Shown here: positions 11,435 to 20,321 of the stretch, in pieces | Layout: each line of letters begins with the position of its first letter | Position numbering within the stretch: position 1 is the first letter of the stretch | Assembly: GCF_003428335.1 (NCBI RefSeq) | Contig: NZ_CP031704.1 | Span: forward strand, 5,282,071 to 5,346,070 | Length of the DNA stretch: 64,000 nucleotides | From: Solimonas sp. K1W22B-7 | GTDB taxonomy: Bacteria > Pseudomonadota > Gammaproteobacteria > Nevskiales > Nevskiaceae | Direction: 5' to 3' | Position numbers and translations under genes: made by a program | Notes under the pieces: generated by a model | Database searches by the model: none | The model's input: only the letters and a program-made list of their open reading frames with translations | Told to the model about the DNA's origin: nothing

Positions 11435-11463
11435 GTTCGCCCTGAGCCTGTCGAAGGGTGAAC
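11435..11463. repeat. Short dispersed palindrome GTTCGCCCTGAGCCTGTCGA
   Basis: Imperfect inverted repeat of the widespread TCGACAGGCTCAG family. A two-armed copy is present at 57959-58048. It lies upstream of RoxA-like copy 3. Confidence 0.7.
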
Positions 11464-11515
11464 CGCAGCAAGGCCCAAACAGCGACTTTCGTAACTTTCC
11501 TGACGGGCTTAAGCT

Positions 11516-11548
11516 AACCCGAGCGAAGACTCGGTAACTACTCGGGTT
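11516..11548. promoter_or_regulatory. Candidate TetR operator upstream of copy 3 / TetR pair
   Basis: Eight-base arms AACCCGAG (11516-11523) and CTCGGGTT (11541-11548), with an internal ACTCGGTAACT between them, located between the divergent starts of RoxA-like copy 3 and the TetR gene at 11589. Position and symmetry fit a TetR-type operator; function is inferred. Confidence 0.5.
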
Positions 11549-11588
11549 CATCCGGCAAGCAACCGGGCCTGTCCGGAGGGGACAAAAC

Positions 11589-12206
11589 ATGGCGCAGGCA
11601 TTTGATCTGACGCCCAAAAAGCTGCCGCTGCAGGCACGCGCGCGGGCCACCGTGGATGCCATGCTCGATGCCTGTACTCGGCTACTGGTGGCCGAGGGCT
11701 ACGAAGCCGTGTCCACCAACCGCATCGCCGAGGTGGCGGGCGTCAGCATCGGCTCGCTCTACGAGTACTTTCCCAACAAGCAGTCGCTGGTGGCCGCCGC
11801 GCTGTCGCGCACCCTGCGCGAGATCGTCGCCGAGATGGGCGTCAGCCTGCACAAGGCGCTGGCCCTGCCCCGGCAGCCGCATGACGGCATCGACTACTGG
11901 ATGCGCGCCATGGTTGCCTCGCTGGACAAGCGCGCCGACCTGCTGCGCGTGGCGCTGCGCGAGGTGCCCTTCCTGTGGGAGATCCCCGAGGTGCGCGAGC
12001 TGTCGCAGACCCTGCAGCAACTCGGGCAGGAAGGCCGCTACAAGAGCCAGCGCGTGATCCAGTTCGAGGACCCCGAGGCCAGCACCTACCTGCTGACGAA
12101 CATGACCTGGGCCGCGATGCTGCAGACCGTGCTGCACCGGCCGCCGCATTTGTCGCGGGAGCGGCTGACGCGGACGCTGGTGGATATGGTGTTGAAGCTG
12201 TTGTGA
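11589..12206 (+). CDS. TetR family transcriptional regulator (divergent from RoxA-like copy 3)
   Basis: 205 residues. The helix-turn-helix is very typical: STNRIAEVAGVSIGSLYEYFPNKQSLV (about 43-69). The C-terminal helical domain should bind an effector. A clear GGAGGGGAC ribosome site fixes the ATG. It has little resemblance outside the HTH to the TetR protein at 8099, so the two regulators probably sense different ligands. Divergent orientation to RoxA-like copy 3 suggests local control of that gene. Confidence 0.92.
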   Translation: MAQAFDLTPKKLPLQARARATVDAMLDACTRLLVAEGYEAVSTNRIAEVAGVSIGSLYEYFPNKQSLVAAALSRTLREIVAEMGVSLHKALALPRQPHDGIDYWMRAMVASLDKRADLLRVALREVPFLWEIPEVRELSQTLQQLGQEGRYKSQRVIQFEDPEASTYLLTNMTWAAMLQTVLHRPPHLSRERLTRTLVDMVLKLL

Positions 12207-12303
12207 GGGGTTTCTGTAAATCTGGCCTTAGCTAGCCAAACCACCGTTCACAGAAACCCTCTCCCGCCTTTCAGGCACCCTCTCCCGCAAGCGGGAGAGG
12301 GGA
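12207..12303. repeat. Composite palindrome with TTTCTGTAAAT arm and CCCTCTCCC hairpins
   Basis: GGGTTTCTGTAAAT at the left pairs with ACAGAAACCC further on, followed by CCCTCTCCCGCAAGCGGGAGAGG. It lies between the convergent TetR and PQQ dehydrogenase genes. The same composite layout recurs at 27941-28077 and 39697-39820. Confidence 0.8.
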
Positions 12304-12343
12304 CGGATAAACCCGGCCGCCGGTTCCGATGCCGCGTTTCCGC

Positions 12344-14299
12344 TCAGCGCTTCCTGAGCTTGTACGCCACCACCGAGTCACCCAGCGTGGAGCCATACAT
12401 GCTGTGCCCACCCGCCGGGATCACGACGTACTGCTCACCGCCGGCCTCGTAGCTCACCGGCACGGCGGTACCGGCTGCGGGCAGGTCGGTCTTCCACAGC
12501 ACCTGGCCGGTGTGCAGGTCGAAGGCGCGCATCGAGTCGTCCAGCGTGTAGCCGATGAACACCAGGCCGCCGGCCGTGACCAGCGGGCCGCCGGCGCCCG
12601 GCGTGCCGAGGTTCAGGTCCATGAGGTCGAAGGGCGGCTTCATCGGCATCAGCTTCTCGATGCTGCCCAGCGGCACTTCCCAGACGATCTTCTTCCTGGC
12701 CAGGTCCACCGCCGTGAGCGCGGCCCAGGGCGGCGCCGAGCAGGGCGAACCCAGCGGCGACAGCAGCGGCGAGATTTCGTAGACGAAAGGCGAACCCTTG
12801 GCCGGGAAGGCCATGGTGCCGCCCAGCTCCACCTTGGCCATTTCGCCGGGCTTGGCCTTGGCCACCGGAACCAGGGCCACGATCGTCGGAACGCGGTTGG
12901 ACGGCACCACCATGATGCCGCTGGCCGGGTCGTAGGCGCCGCCACCCCAGTTGGGCCCGCCGCCGACCGAAGGCGAGAAGATGGTGCCCTTCTCGCTCGG
13001 CGGCGTGAAGATGGCGCCGTAGTTCAACTCCTCCGCCTTGCGGCGGCAGAGCCAGCGGTCGATGGGGGTGAAGCCCCAGGCGTCATCCGGAGAAAACTTC
13101 TGCGGCGCCAGCGTCGGCATGCCCACCGGGAACGGCTGCGTCGGCGAAAGCTGCTCGCCCGCCACCTTGCCCAGCTGCGAAACACGGCGCTCCTGGATCG
13201 GCACCAGCGGCTCGCCGGTGGCGCGGTTGAAGACGAAGATCAGTCCGGTCTTGTTGTTCTGCACCAGCGCCGGCACCGTGCTGCCGTCCGGCAGCTTCCA
13301 GTCGATCAGCAGCGGCTCCGAAGGCGTGTCGTAGTCGAACACGTTGTGGTGCACGAACTGGAAGTGCCAGACCACCTGGCCCGTCGAGCCCCTGAGCGCG
13401 ACGATGGACGAGGAGTAACGGTTGTCGCCGGCGCGCGTGCCGCCGTAGAAATCGCCGGAGGGGCTGGTCGTGGGCAGGTACACCAGGTCCAGCTTCTGGT
13501 CCACGGCCATGTTGGCCCAGACGTTGCCGGCGCCGAAGCCCTCGGCCGTACCCTTGGCCCAGGTCTTGGCCGCGGGGTCCGCCGGATCGCGCGGCAGCGG
13601 GTCGAAGCTCCACAGCGCCTTGCCGCTGCGCGCATCGAAGGCCAGCACCTGGCCGCTGGGCGCATCGACGCGCTGGTTGTCCGCCACCGCCGAGCCCACC
13701 ACCACCACGCCGTTGACCACCGCGGGCTTGGAGCCGGCCACCACCTCGCCGGCGAACAGCTCCGGCTTGCTCGGCTTCATCTTCACTTCGCCGTTGCTGC
13801 CGAAGTTCTCGCAGCGCTTGCCGTCCTTCGAGTCGAAAGCGACCAGGCGATAGTCGGCGGTGCCGAGCAGCATGCGCGACTTGCAGTGACTACCTTCCGC
13901 GGCCTTGTCGTCCACCCAATGCGAAATGCCGCGGCACTTGCGCATGCCCAGCTTCGGGTCCTTGGGGTCGAACACCCAGCGCTGCTTGCCGGTGGCGGGG
14001 TCGAGCGCGATCACGCGGCGCGAGGTGGTGCAGACCAGCAGGTTGCCGTCGACCAGGCTCGGCTGGTCCTCGAAGGCGATCAGCGCCATGCCGGGCTTCT
14101 TCGGCGGCACTTCACCCGTGTGGTATTCCCAAGCCAGTTCCAGATTCGCGACGTTGCCCTTGTTGATCTGCTTCAGCGGGGAATACTTGGTGCCCATCTG
14201 GTGCGTCTCGGGATCTGCCGCCGTGGCACCCAGGGCCACCGTCAGCAGGGCCAGCAGCGACGCGCGGCGGCACCGCCGGGCGATACGAATGATGCTCAC
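12344..14299 (-). CDS. Periplasmic PQQ-dependent dehydrogenase (glucose/quinate-type quinoprotein)
   Basis: 651 residues. A Sec signal peptide (about 1-28) is followed directly by an eight-bladed quinoprotein propeller beginning KYSPLKQINKGNVANLELAWEYHTGEV. The five-helix membrane anchor of E. coli Gcd is missing, so this is a soluble, single-domain form. Repeated ALDPATGKQRWVFDP and AFDARSGKALWSFDP blocks are the propeller Trp-docking motifs. It should oxidise an alcohol or sugar in the periplasm with PQQ and pass electrons to ubiquinone or a cytochrome. No PQQ synthesis genes or dedicated cytochrome lie beside it. The substrate cannot be assigned. Confidence 0.88.
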   Translation of the reverse strand: MSIIRIARRCRRASLLALLTVALGATAADPETHQMGTKYSPLKQINKGNVANLELAWEYHTGEVPPKKPGMALIAFEDQPSLVDGNLLVCTTSRRVIALDPATGKQRWVFDPKDPKLGMRKCRGISHWVDDKAAEGSHCKSRMLLGTADYRLVAFDSKDGKRCENFGSNGEVKMKPSKPELFAGEVVAGSKPAVVNGVVVVGSAVADNQRVDAPSGQVLAFDARSGKALWSFDPLPRDPADPAAKTWAKGTAEGFGAGNVWANMAVDQKLDLVYLPTTSPSGDFYGGTRAGDNRYSSSIVALRGSTGQVVWHFQFVHHNVFDYDTPSEPLLIDWKLPDGSTVPALVQNNKTGLIFVFNRATGEPLVPIQERRVSQLGKVAGEQLSPTQPFPVGMPTLAPQKFSPDDAWGFTPIDRWLCRRKAEELNYGAIFTPPSEKGTIFSPSVGGGPNWGGGAYDPASGIMVVPSNRVPTIVALVPVAKAKPGEMAKVELGGTMAFPAKGSPFVYEISPLLSPLGSPCSAPPWAALTAVDLARKKIVWEVPLGSIEKLMPMKPPFDLMDLNLGTPGAGGPLVTAGGLVFIGYTLDDSMRAFDLHTGQVLWKTDLPAAGTAVPVSYEAGGEQYVVIPAGGHSMYGSTLGDSVVAYKLRKR

Positions 14300-14431
14300 A
14301 GGGTCTCTCCCCCAACTTTTATGTCATGGCTATGACACCAATATAGGGAACCGCGCTGCGAGTCAAGACTTGTAGCACCGGCAGCCTCGAGTGCTGCGCT
14401 CAGGAGCAAGCCGCGGGGCGCTCCTTCCCGC

Positions 14432-14761
14432 TCAGTCCCTGGCAGCCCCGAAGAGGATGCCCCGGCGGGCGAGCAACAGGATCGCGGTCGGCCAGAACAG
14501 CGTGTTCAGGATGTCGTGCGCGCTGTAGTCCCATCTCAGGTGGCCATACGTGACCATGTCGTCGCGAAAATCCAGGAGTTCCACCGCAACCGCCATGGCC
14601 GCCACCATGAACCACGGCAGCAGCGCTCGAAGGGATTTGCGGAACACCAGCGCCGAGGCGAACAACATGCCAAGGCCGGCATAAGCATGCAACGCGTCCC
14701 GATCCAGCCCGCTGACGGACATTATGGAAAGCTTCAGCGATTGGAAGGAGGTGATGTCCAT
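14432..14761 (-). CDS. Small VanZ-like membrane protein
   Basis: 109 residues with about three hydrophobic segments (about 27-42, 46-63, 86-100). The arrangement of acidic residues in AVELLDFRDDM and DYSAHDILNTLFWPTAILLL resembles VanZ-like small membrane proteins, where a D-x-x-x-N motif precedes the last helix. An internal ATG (MSVSGLDRD) would also work. It lies upstream of the PQQ dehydrogenase on the same strand. Function unknown. Confidence 0.6.
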   Translation of the reverse strand: MDITSFQSLKLSIMSVSGLDRDALHAYAGLGMLFASALVFRKSLRALLPWFMVAAMAVAVELLDFRDDMVTYGHLRWDYSAHDILNTLFWPTAILLLARRGILFGAARD

Positions 14762-14905
14762 GGCCGGAGATGTTCTTTCATCCGGCGATGGCTGGCTACG
14801 GCCTTAGCCCCGAAAACCTGCATTGCCACATTTCCTGCACGAAGTTTCACGGAATCTGCACAAGGCCTGCGCAGCCCCGGCACCCGCGGCCGCGATGCTG
14901 CGGCC

Positions 14906-15208
14906 ATGCGAATCCTCCACCTGTACCCGCCCATCGCTTCCGACTCCCACGGAAGACCCCCACCCCGTTTGTACCGAACCCGGGACGGACACCTCAGCCT
15001 GAACTGCGGCCCTTCGCGCAGGCGCAAGCTCAAGGTGTGGATGCTCTTGCGACTGCGCTATGGGCTTGCGCCGCAGGCCGGCAGCGATGGCTGCCGGTTC
15101 GTGCGCGGCGATATCCGGTTGCGGGTGCAGGACGGCGCCGGACTAAGCTTGGTGTCGGACTCGGATGTGGCGGATGTTTTGTTGCGGCGGTTGTGGGCGG
15201 AGTTGTGA
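14906..15208 (+). CDS. Hypothetical protein
   Basis: 100 residues starting MRILHLYPPIASDSHGRP, rich in Arg and Leu, with no domain I recognise. It occupies an otherwise gene-free stretch of about 650 bases between the small membrane protein and the molybdopterin oxidoreductase. The frame has neighbouring-gene codon bias but no convincing ribosome site. It may be a real small gene or chance; nothing points to a function. Confidence 0.4.
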   Translation: MRILHLYPPIASDSHGRPPPRLYRTRDGHLSLNCGPSRRRKLKVWMLLRLRYGLAPQAGSDGCRFVRGDIRLRVQDGAGLSLVSDSDVADVLLRRLWAEL

Positions 15209-15246
15209 GCGGAAACAAGCGGGCGCCGACGAACCGTGAAATCAGC

Positions 15247-15386
15247 GTAGCCTGGTTTGCCGCAGGCAAGCCGGGAGCGAACTTGCAGGGTCAGCTCCCG
15301 GCTTCGCTACGCGAATCCAGGCTACGAAAGCCGGAAAGCCCTGTGTTCTTGTCCACCGGGTCGCGAGCAAGCTCGCTCCCTTACAG
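15247..15386. repeat. REP-like palindromes in the gap 15209-15408
   Basis: An imperfect hairpin runs from GTAGCCTGG (15247) to CCAGGCTAC (15325) with an inner pair AGCCGGGAG/CTCCCGGCT. A single REP-like unit around GCGAGCAAGCTCGC follows near 15363. I see no gene in this gap. Confidence 0.7.
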
Positions 15387-15408
15387 ACTCGCCACCCGCC
15401 TCCGCTCT

Positions 15409-17643
15409 CTACGCTGCCGCGCTCTCCGCAATCCCCGTCCAGCTCCCCACGTCGATCGGCCCCGCAGCGGGTTCGATGCGCACGGGAATACCCGTCAGGT
15501 GCGCCATGCCGGAGATGGACTCCACCGCGTCCGGGCCATCCGCCGACAGCAGGTTCACGTTGGCGCCGCCGAGCTTGCTGGCCACGCCGAGGCCGCGGGC
15601 GTGCTGGTGGCCCCAGCCGTGGGGGATGGCGACGGTGCCGGGCATCAGGGTTTCCAGCAGCTTTACCGGCAGGCGGATGGTGTTGGTGCGCGAGTGGATG
15701 TCGGCCGCGGCTTTTTCCGTGAGGCCCTTGGCGCGGGCGTCGTCGGGGTGCATGTAGAGGTAGTTGGTCTGGCCCATTTCGCCGTTGGTGAGTTCAGCGA
15801 TGTTCTGCGTCCAGGAGTTGTGCGTGCTGTGCATGCGCTTGGAGATCAGGCGCAGTTCGCCACGCGCGTAGCTGGCGCTCTCGTCGGCGAAGATGCCAGC
15901 GAGGCGCGGGGTCTGCTGCATCAGCATCTCCGGCGCCAGGTGCACCTTGCCATCGTCGGTCACCACACGCTTGCCGAGGTAGCTCTCCGGCTTGGGGCCG
16001 CCGCGCCAGATGGCGCCCTGCGGCTTGTTCACCAGGTCGCGGAAGCGGCCGACCTTGCTGGAGCGCAGGATCAGGTCAAGGATCAGCGCGATGGGCAGCG
16101 AGGGCTGCCTGCCGCGGCGGAAGGGTGCGTTGGCCCAGAGCATGAGCTGCATGATCCACTGCAGCGGCCTGGCGCCGAACAGGCTGATGCCGCTGGCGCG
16201 CGCCAGCTCGGTGTAGATCGTCGCTTCGTCGCGCTGCTCGCCGGTGGGGGCGACGATGGCATCGGTGGCGGCAATGTACGAGCGCGACTGCATGCCCAGG
16301 AACAGCGGGAACACGAAGGGCAGGTCGGCGCGTTCCAGCGGCGAGGTGGCGGGCAGCACGTAGTGCGCCAGGCTCGCGGTTTCGTTGAGGTAGATGTCGG
16401 TGACCACCAGCAGCTCCAGCTCGCCCATGGCTTTGCGCAGGCGGGCGGAGTTGGGCATGGTCATCAGCGGGTTGCCGCCGGTGACGAACAGCGCCTTGAT
16501 CTGCCCGGTGCCAGGCTTGAGGATTTCGTCGGCGAGGATGCCGCCGGGGAAGCCGCCGTTGAGTTCGCGGAACTGGCCCACGCGCGAGCGCTTGAGGCGC
16601 TGGAACAGGCCTTCCTTCTTCGCATAGGCCGCGAAGTCGAACAGGCCCTCGCCCAGCAGCATGCCGCCCTGGCGGTCGAGATTGCCGCTGAGGGCGTTGA
16701 TCGCGTCGGCCAGCCACTGCGCCAGCGTGCCGTGCCGGCCCATGCCGAGGCCTGTGCCGGTGACGATGGCCGAGGCGCCGGCGGCGATGTAGTCCGCCAC
16801 CATGGCCTTGAGCGCCGTGGCGTCGATGCCGGTGAGCGGCGCGGTCTTGTCGGCCGGCCACTCGCGCGCCAGCTGCTCAACTTGCTCCAGCCCGGTCATG
16901 TAGCGCTGCGCGCGCTCGCGGTCCACGCCGTCCTGCGCGAACAGCTCGTGCAGGAAGGACAGGAAGAAGAACACATCGGTATTCGGGCGGATGAACTGGT
17001 GCGCGTCCGCCATTCTGGCGGTCTCGGTCTCGCGCGGGTCCACCACCATGATGCGGCCGCCGCGCTTGCGCACTTCCTTCAGGCGCTTGCCGGGGTGCGC
17101 CACCTGCAGGAAGGTCCACTTGGACACCACCGGGTTGGTGCCCACGATGAGCATGTACTTCACATGGTCCAGGTCCACGAAGGGCTGGGTGAAGGGAAAG
17201 CCATACATCTCGGTGGCGGACGCAAAGCGGTTGGCGCAATCCTGGGTGGAGGATGAGAACACGTTGTGCGAGCCCAGGCCTTTCATGAAGCCTTCGGCAA
17301 AGATCGGGTGCAGCAGGCTGAAGCCCGCGGCGGTGCCCACGTACATGGAGACGGCGTCCGGGCTGACCGCGCGCAGGCTCTTCACCTTGGCGCCGATCTC
17401 GGCGTAGGCCTGGGCCCAGCCGATGCGCTCGAAACGGTCGCCGACCCGCTTGAGCGGGTATTGCAGGCGATCCGGCGAGTCGTACATCTTGTGCTGGTTG
17501 AGCCCCTTCATGCAGGCAAAGCCGTCGGTGCCGATGTGGTCCTTGTGGGGCTTGAGGTCCACCACCTTGCCGCCTTCGATCTCCGCCACCAGCCCGCAGG
17601 AGGCCTCGCAGATCCTGCAGAAGGTGTGTTTGGTCTCTTTCAT
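15409..17643 (-). CDS. Molybdopterin (bis-MGD) oxidoreductase with N-terminal [4Fe-4S] site
   Basis: 744 residues. The N-terminus KHTFCRICEASCGLVAEIEGG and FACMKG gives the four cysteines of the DMSO-reductase-family [4Fe-4S] cluster. STQDCANRFAS places a Cys where formate dehydrogenase and nitrate reductase carry the molybdenum ligand. GTNPVVSKWTF, GGRIMVVDPRETETA and the C-terminal IPHGWGHQHARGLG cofactor-binding segment follow. There is no Tat signal, so it is cytoplasmic. No partner subunit is adjacent. Relatives act on formate, thiosulfate/polysulfide or other small substrates; this one cannot be assigned. The ATG at 17643 has a GAGAGGG site. Confidence 0.88.
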   Translation of the reverse strand: MKETKHTFCRICEASCGLVAEIEGGKVVDLKPHKDHIGTDGFACMKGLNQHKMYDSPDRLQYPLKRVGDRFERIGWAQAYAEIGAKVKSLRAVSPDAVSMYVGTAAGFSLLHPIFAEGFMKGLGSHNVFSSSTQDCANRFASATEMYGFPFTQPFVDLDHVKYMLIVGTNPVVSKWTFLQVAHPGKRLKEVRKRGGRIMVVDPRETETARMADAHQFIRPNTDVFFFLSFLHELFAQDGVDRERAQRYMTGLEQVEQLAREWPADKTAPLTGIDATALKAMVADYIAAGASAIVTGTGLGMGRHGTLAQWLADAINALSGNLDRQGGMLLGEGLFDFAAYAKKEGLFQRLKRSRVGQFRELNGGFPGGILADEILKPGTGQIKALFVTGGNPLMTMPNSARLRKAMGELELLVVTDIYLNETASLAHYVLPATSPLERADLPFVFPLFLGMQSRSYIAATDAIVAPTGEQRDEATIYTELARASGISLFGARPLQWIMQLMLWANAPFRRGRQPSLPIALILDLILRSSKVGRFRDLVNKPQGAIWRGGPKPESYLGKRVVTDDGKVHLAPEMLMQQTPRLAGIFADESASYARGELRLISKRMHSTHNSWTQNIAELTNGEMGQTNYLYMHPDDARAKGLTEKAAADIHSRTNTIRLPVKLLETLMPGTVAIPHGWGHQHARGLGVASKLGGANVNLLSADGPDAVESISGMAHLTGIPVRIEPAAGPIDVGSWTGIAESAAA

Positions 17644-18026
17644 GCGCAAAGCCCTCTCCCGGCCATGTAGCCAACTTAGCGCTGGCTGGCACCGGGGGTC
17701 TCGTCTGAGGGGGTGAGATCATGGGAGAAAGCGGACGCTGGACCGGCGTTCATTTCGCCTTGCTCCAGGCGCAGTTCTCCCTGGGGACCATTTTACGCGG
17801 GTGGGGTGGGTTCTCCTGACGGAGTTCCGTATTTTTGGGGCAGGCCGAAAGGCGTGCGGCCGCGGGGGGAAATATCTGTCCCCTTTAATTTGCTTTAATT
17901 AGACATGGATGGGGGTGCCGCCGGGGGAGTATCGGGGGCGGGGGGTGTAGCGGTGGTAGAAATCTGTCCCCGCCATGTCCCCTTTACTCGGTCCCCCGGC
18001 AGCTCCTCTCGGAATGTAGAGAGCGC
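17644..18026. other. Intergenic boundary region with repeated AAATCTGTCCCC motifs
   Basis: No gene seen. Two copies of an (A)TATCTGTCCCC / AAATCTGTCCCC motif followed by CCTTTA occur at about 17874-17890 and 17959-17988. This sequence type is commonly found beside REP-associated transposase (Y1) genes, but no transposase is present. GC content falls from about 18000 onward, so this may be the left edge of an acquired segment. Confidence 0.5.
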
Positions 18027-18680
18027 TTACGACAGAATCAGTAGCTTTTTCAGGGAATGCAATGCGCGAGCTCTGGCACCCTGCGTCGTGGCTTGCAGGA
18101 ATTGTGTTGCAGCAGCGGCGACGTCTACCTCCCGGAAATCGGCCTCCCAGCCGTACTTCCATAGCCTTCTATTTAGCCTACAGGCACCAATCGTGAAATG
18201 TCCCTTACGGGATTTGTCCACGTAAAACATGCCGAACTGCTCGATGTGATCGGTCCATGTATCAAAGTGAGGGTGCACGATCCAAAATGCGCTGGCCGAA
18301 CGGGGGTACCGTCGTCTAGTTACGCCCCGAACGACAGTATCGGGCACGTCATTCATCACTTCCTGATCGCGTTTGATCTCGTTGCAGTCAGCACAGATGA
18401 CACACAAATTTTTCGGCTCAAACATAAAGTGTCGATAGAGAGACTTCGGCGCGATGTGCTCAACATGGCAATTGCTCGCCGACTGCAGAGAAACTGCATT
18501 TCGACAGAACGCACAAACGCCTAACTGCATGTCTCGATAGTGATTGCGCATGAAGGAACGCAGAACCGCAAGCTCATCCTCATTCCAACTTGCATGAGAA
18601 AATTCCACATTCGCCAGTGTTTTAGCAATCAATTTCCTGTCGGCTTCTGAGAAGCATGTCGGATTCGATATATCAGCCAT
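18027..18680 (-). CDS. HNH endonuclease, PtuB-like component of a Septu-type defence pair
   Basis: 217 residues. Zinc-coordinating cysteines CAFC (56-59) and CVICADC (93-99) frame the HNH core CHVEHIAPKS with the catalytic His of the EHI motif. The C-terminal half is helical and unassigned. The ATG overlaps the stop of the upstream ATPase gene by eight bases, so the two are translationally coupled. An ATPase plus HNH pair in this order is the layout of Septu (PtuA/PtuB) and of the effector pair of retron Ec78-type systems. No reverse transcriptase is nearby. Predicted to cut nucleic acid after phage sensing; inferred from context. Confidence 0.78.
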   Translation of the reverse strand: MADISNPTCFSEADRKLIAKTLANVEFSHASWNEDELAVLRSFMRNHYRDMQLGVCAFCRNAVSLQSASNCHVEHIAPKSLYRHFMFEPKNLCVICADCNEIKRDQEVMNDVPDTVVRGVTRRRYPRSASAFWIVHPHFDTWTDHIEQFGMFYVDKSRKGHFTIGACRLNRRLWKYGWEADFREVDVAAAATQFLQATTQGARARALHSLKKLLILS

Positions 18681-20043
18681 AGGCTTGGGCCATCTCCTCC
18701 AGCGCCGCTATCAAGTCGCGGAGAGGATCATCCTCGCGTAGCTCATCCGCGACTTTACGTAGAGTTCGCAGGCTCTCCAGGGATTGTTCGTCGAAATTTT
18801 TGGCCTTGGTGACCTTTGCGAAGGTATTCAGAGCGATGCGATTCAGGTACTCATTCCGGTGCCCCGGCGCATTGAATAGTTCCGCGAGCTGAAAGTCGAC
18901 GGACCGATGCGAATAGGTTCTTGCGCTTCGGGCGGTACCACTCTCCATTGCCATGACATAGCAATTTCCATCCGGGATGTTCGCGACCATCTGAGGAGAA
19001 TGCGTGGCAATGACGAAGTGACAGTCTCGATATCCATTAAAGGTATGGAAAAGCAAATCGATGTATCGCTCCTGCCATTCTGGATGCAGACAGACTTCGG
19101 GTTCGTCTATGCAGACTAGGGCGCCATCCATAATTTGGCTACCAATACCAAGTAGCCCCATAACAACCGCCTGCTCACCGGAGCTTGCCTCATGTAGCAA
19201 GATCGGGCGCTCAACTCCTGGCTTCGAGAGTGACACCTCTCTGAGCCTCAGAATTCCGGAGGAAGCCACTTGGATTAAGTCGCCTCTGTCGATTGCCGGA
19301 TGCCCCCCTACATGTACACCCTCGGAACTAACAGCGATATCTATGCGGCGTCTGCCTACAGCGCTGCAAAGTTTCTTGGCTATCGAGAAGAGCTTTCTGA
19401 GCTGAGGCCGCCCCATGGCTTGGAGTTTGCGCAAAGGAGGGTTGCCGTCGTTGGGCATCATCATTGGCCGACGCAAATACTCGTCAATATACCCATGCGG
19501 ATCGTCAGTGCTTGAGATTTCCTCAATGAACTTTTCCGAGGGCCACATAAATCTAGCGTGGACGACTCCTTCATAGCCGAGATAGTTCAGCACGCCGGCA
19601 ATAGCGGCGGCCTGCTCTGAACTTCGGTCCGCGGCCTCGATCAGTGCAAACATGATCCGTGACATATATGCGAGCCCTAGATTCTGGCTTGGAAGGCCGC
19701 GCAGCCCGAGATAGCTATACCCATCGGTCACCCTGTCGCGCCGAAGTACAGGGAACTTATCGAATGGGCTAGTGGATACACAGATAATTTTGGTGGGCGC
19801 AAATGCCATTCTTAGAGCACCAGAAGAATCTACCGACAAGCTCGACTGGTCTTCGCGAACCAGCAAATTCCGATCGACTACTTCGCCGATCAATTGATTC
19901 ACCAGTTCCCTCAGTAGCCGGCTCTTACCCGTCCCATTTCGACCGACAATTAAGGTAAAGGTATTCTTGCCAAGCCGGCCTCTCGAACCTTTCGCCTCGA
20001 CGAACTCGAAGCGTCCGGAACTGGTTGTGTAGCTACGTAGCAC
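18673..20043 (-). CDS. AAA/ABC-type ATPase, PtuA-like component of a Septu-type defence pair
   Basis: 456 residues. Walker A GRNGTGKS (34-41), an ABC signature-like ASSGEQ, Walker B ALVCIDEPEVCLHP and switch His in ATHSPQMV show an SMC/ABC-like ATPase of the OLD/RecF/PtuA class without a TOPRIM domain. Start GTG at 20043 with a GGGGGAG site. It is directly upstream of, and overlaps, an HNH nuclease gene. It probably senses infection and controls the nuclease. GC content is well below the flanking genes, consistent with transfer. Confidence 0.78.
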   Translation of the reverse strand: MLRSYTTSSGRFEFVEAKGSRGRLGKNTFTLIVGRNGTGKSRLLRELVNQLIGEVVDRNLLVREDQSSLSVDSSGALRMAFAPTKIICVSTSPFDKFPVLRRDRVTDGYSYLGLRGLPSQNLGLAYMSRIMFALIEAADRSSEQAAAIAGVLNYLGYEGVVHARFMWPSEKFIEEISSTDDPHGYIDEYLRRPMMMPNDGNPPLRKLQAMGRPQLRKLFSIAKKLCSAVGRRRIDIAVSSEGVHVGGHPAIDRGDLIQVASSGILRLREVSLSKPGVERPILLHEASSGEQAVVMGLLGIGSQIMDGALVCIDEPEVCLHPEWQERYIDLLFHTFNGYRDCHFVIATHSPQMVANIPDGNCYVMAMESGTARSARTYSHRSVDFQLAELFNAPGHRNEYLNRIALNTFAKVTKAKNFDEQSLESLRTLRKVADELREDDPLRDLIAALEEMAQAYG

Positions 20044-20143
20044 TCGGAACTCCCCCGTTCAAAAGGCCCCGCAATAGTACCTCGGGGACCCCTTCGTGGC
20101 GCCAAGACGCCGAAGGTATGTCATAACGCTTGACCATCACCTA

Positions 20144-20171
20144 CAGCAACCTGATCACTGAATCAGGTTGT
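20144..20171. promoter_or_regulatory. 28-base inverted repeat (copy A) upstream of OLD-type gene
   Basis: CAGCAACCTGA, eight variable bases, TCAGGTTGT; arms CAACCTGA/TCAGGTTG. A second element with the same arms, flanks and spacing lies at 24015-24042. It lies 150 bases upstream of the OLD-type gene and between it and the divergent ATPase. Either a shared operator or a recombination/module boundary. Confidence 0.55.
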
Positions 20172-20321
20172 TCCTTCTGGGAAAGTAGCAGTTGCGCCGC
20201 TTGAGCAAAAAAGGGCGAAACTCATTTTTCGTGGACGGCAATGCAGATTCGGGAAGCTCTGCCAGTACAGTGGAGGGTCTGCGTGTCGTACGCGCTAAAA
20301 TGGCTTCACACAACCACTTAG

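Noticed and set aside
12344-14299. Membrane-bound glucose dehydrogenase gcd
   Set aside because: The five-helix N-terminal anchor is absent, so the specific gcd name is not supported.
14906-15208. Confident new gene call for the 100-residue product
   Set aside because: No domain and no ribosome site; listed only as a low-confidence hypothetical.
14770-17256. Long plus-strand frame opposite the molybdopterin oxidoreductase
   Set aside because: Antisense shadow; no motif, and it would cross the intergenic REP-like repeats.
17713-17898. Small open frame in the gap before the defence genes
   Set aside because: Composition and lack of ribosome site suggest non-coding; it overlaps the repeated CTGTCCCC motifs.
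18027-20043. Retron (Ec78-type) system
   Set aside because: The ATPase/HNH pair would fit, but there is no reverse transcriptase or msr/msd-like structured RNA region.
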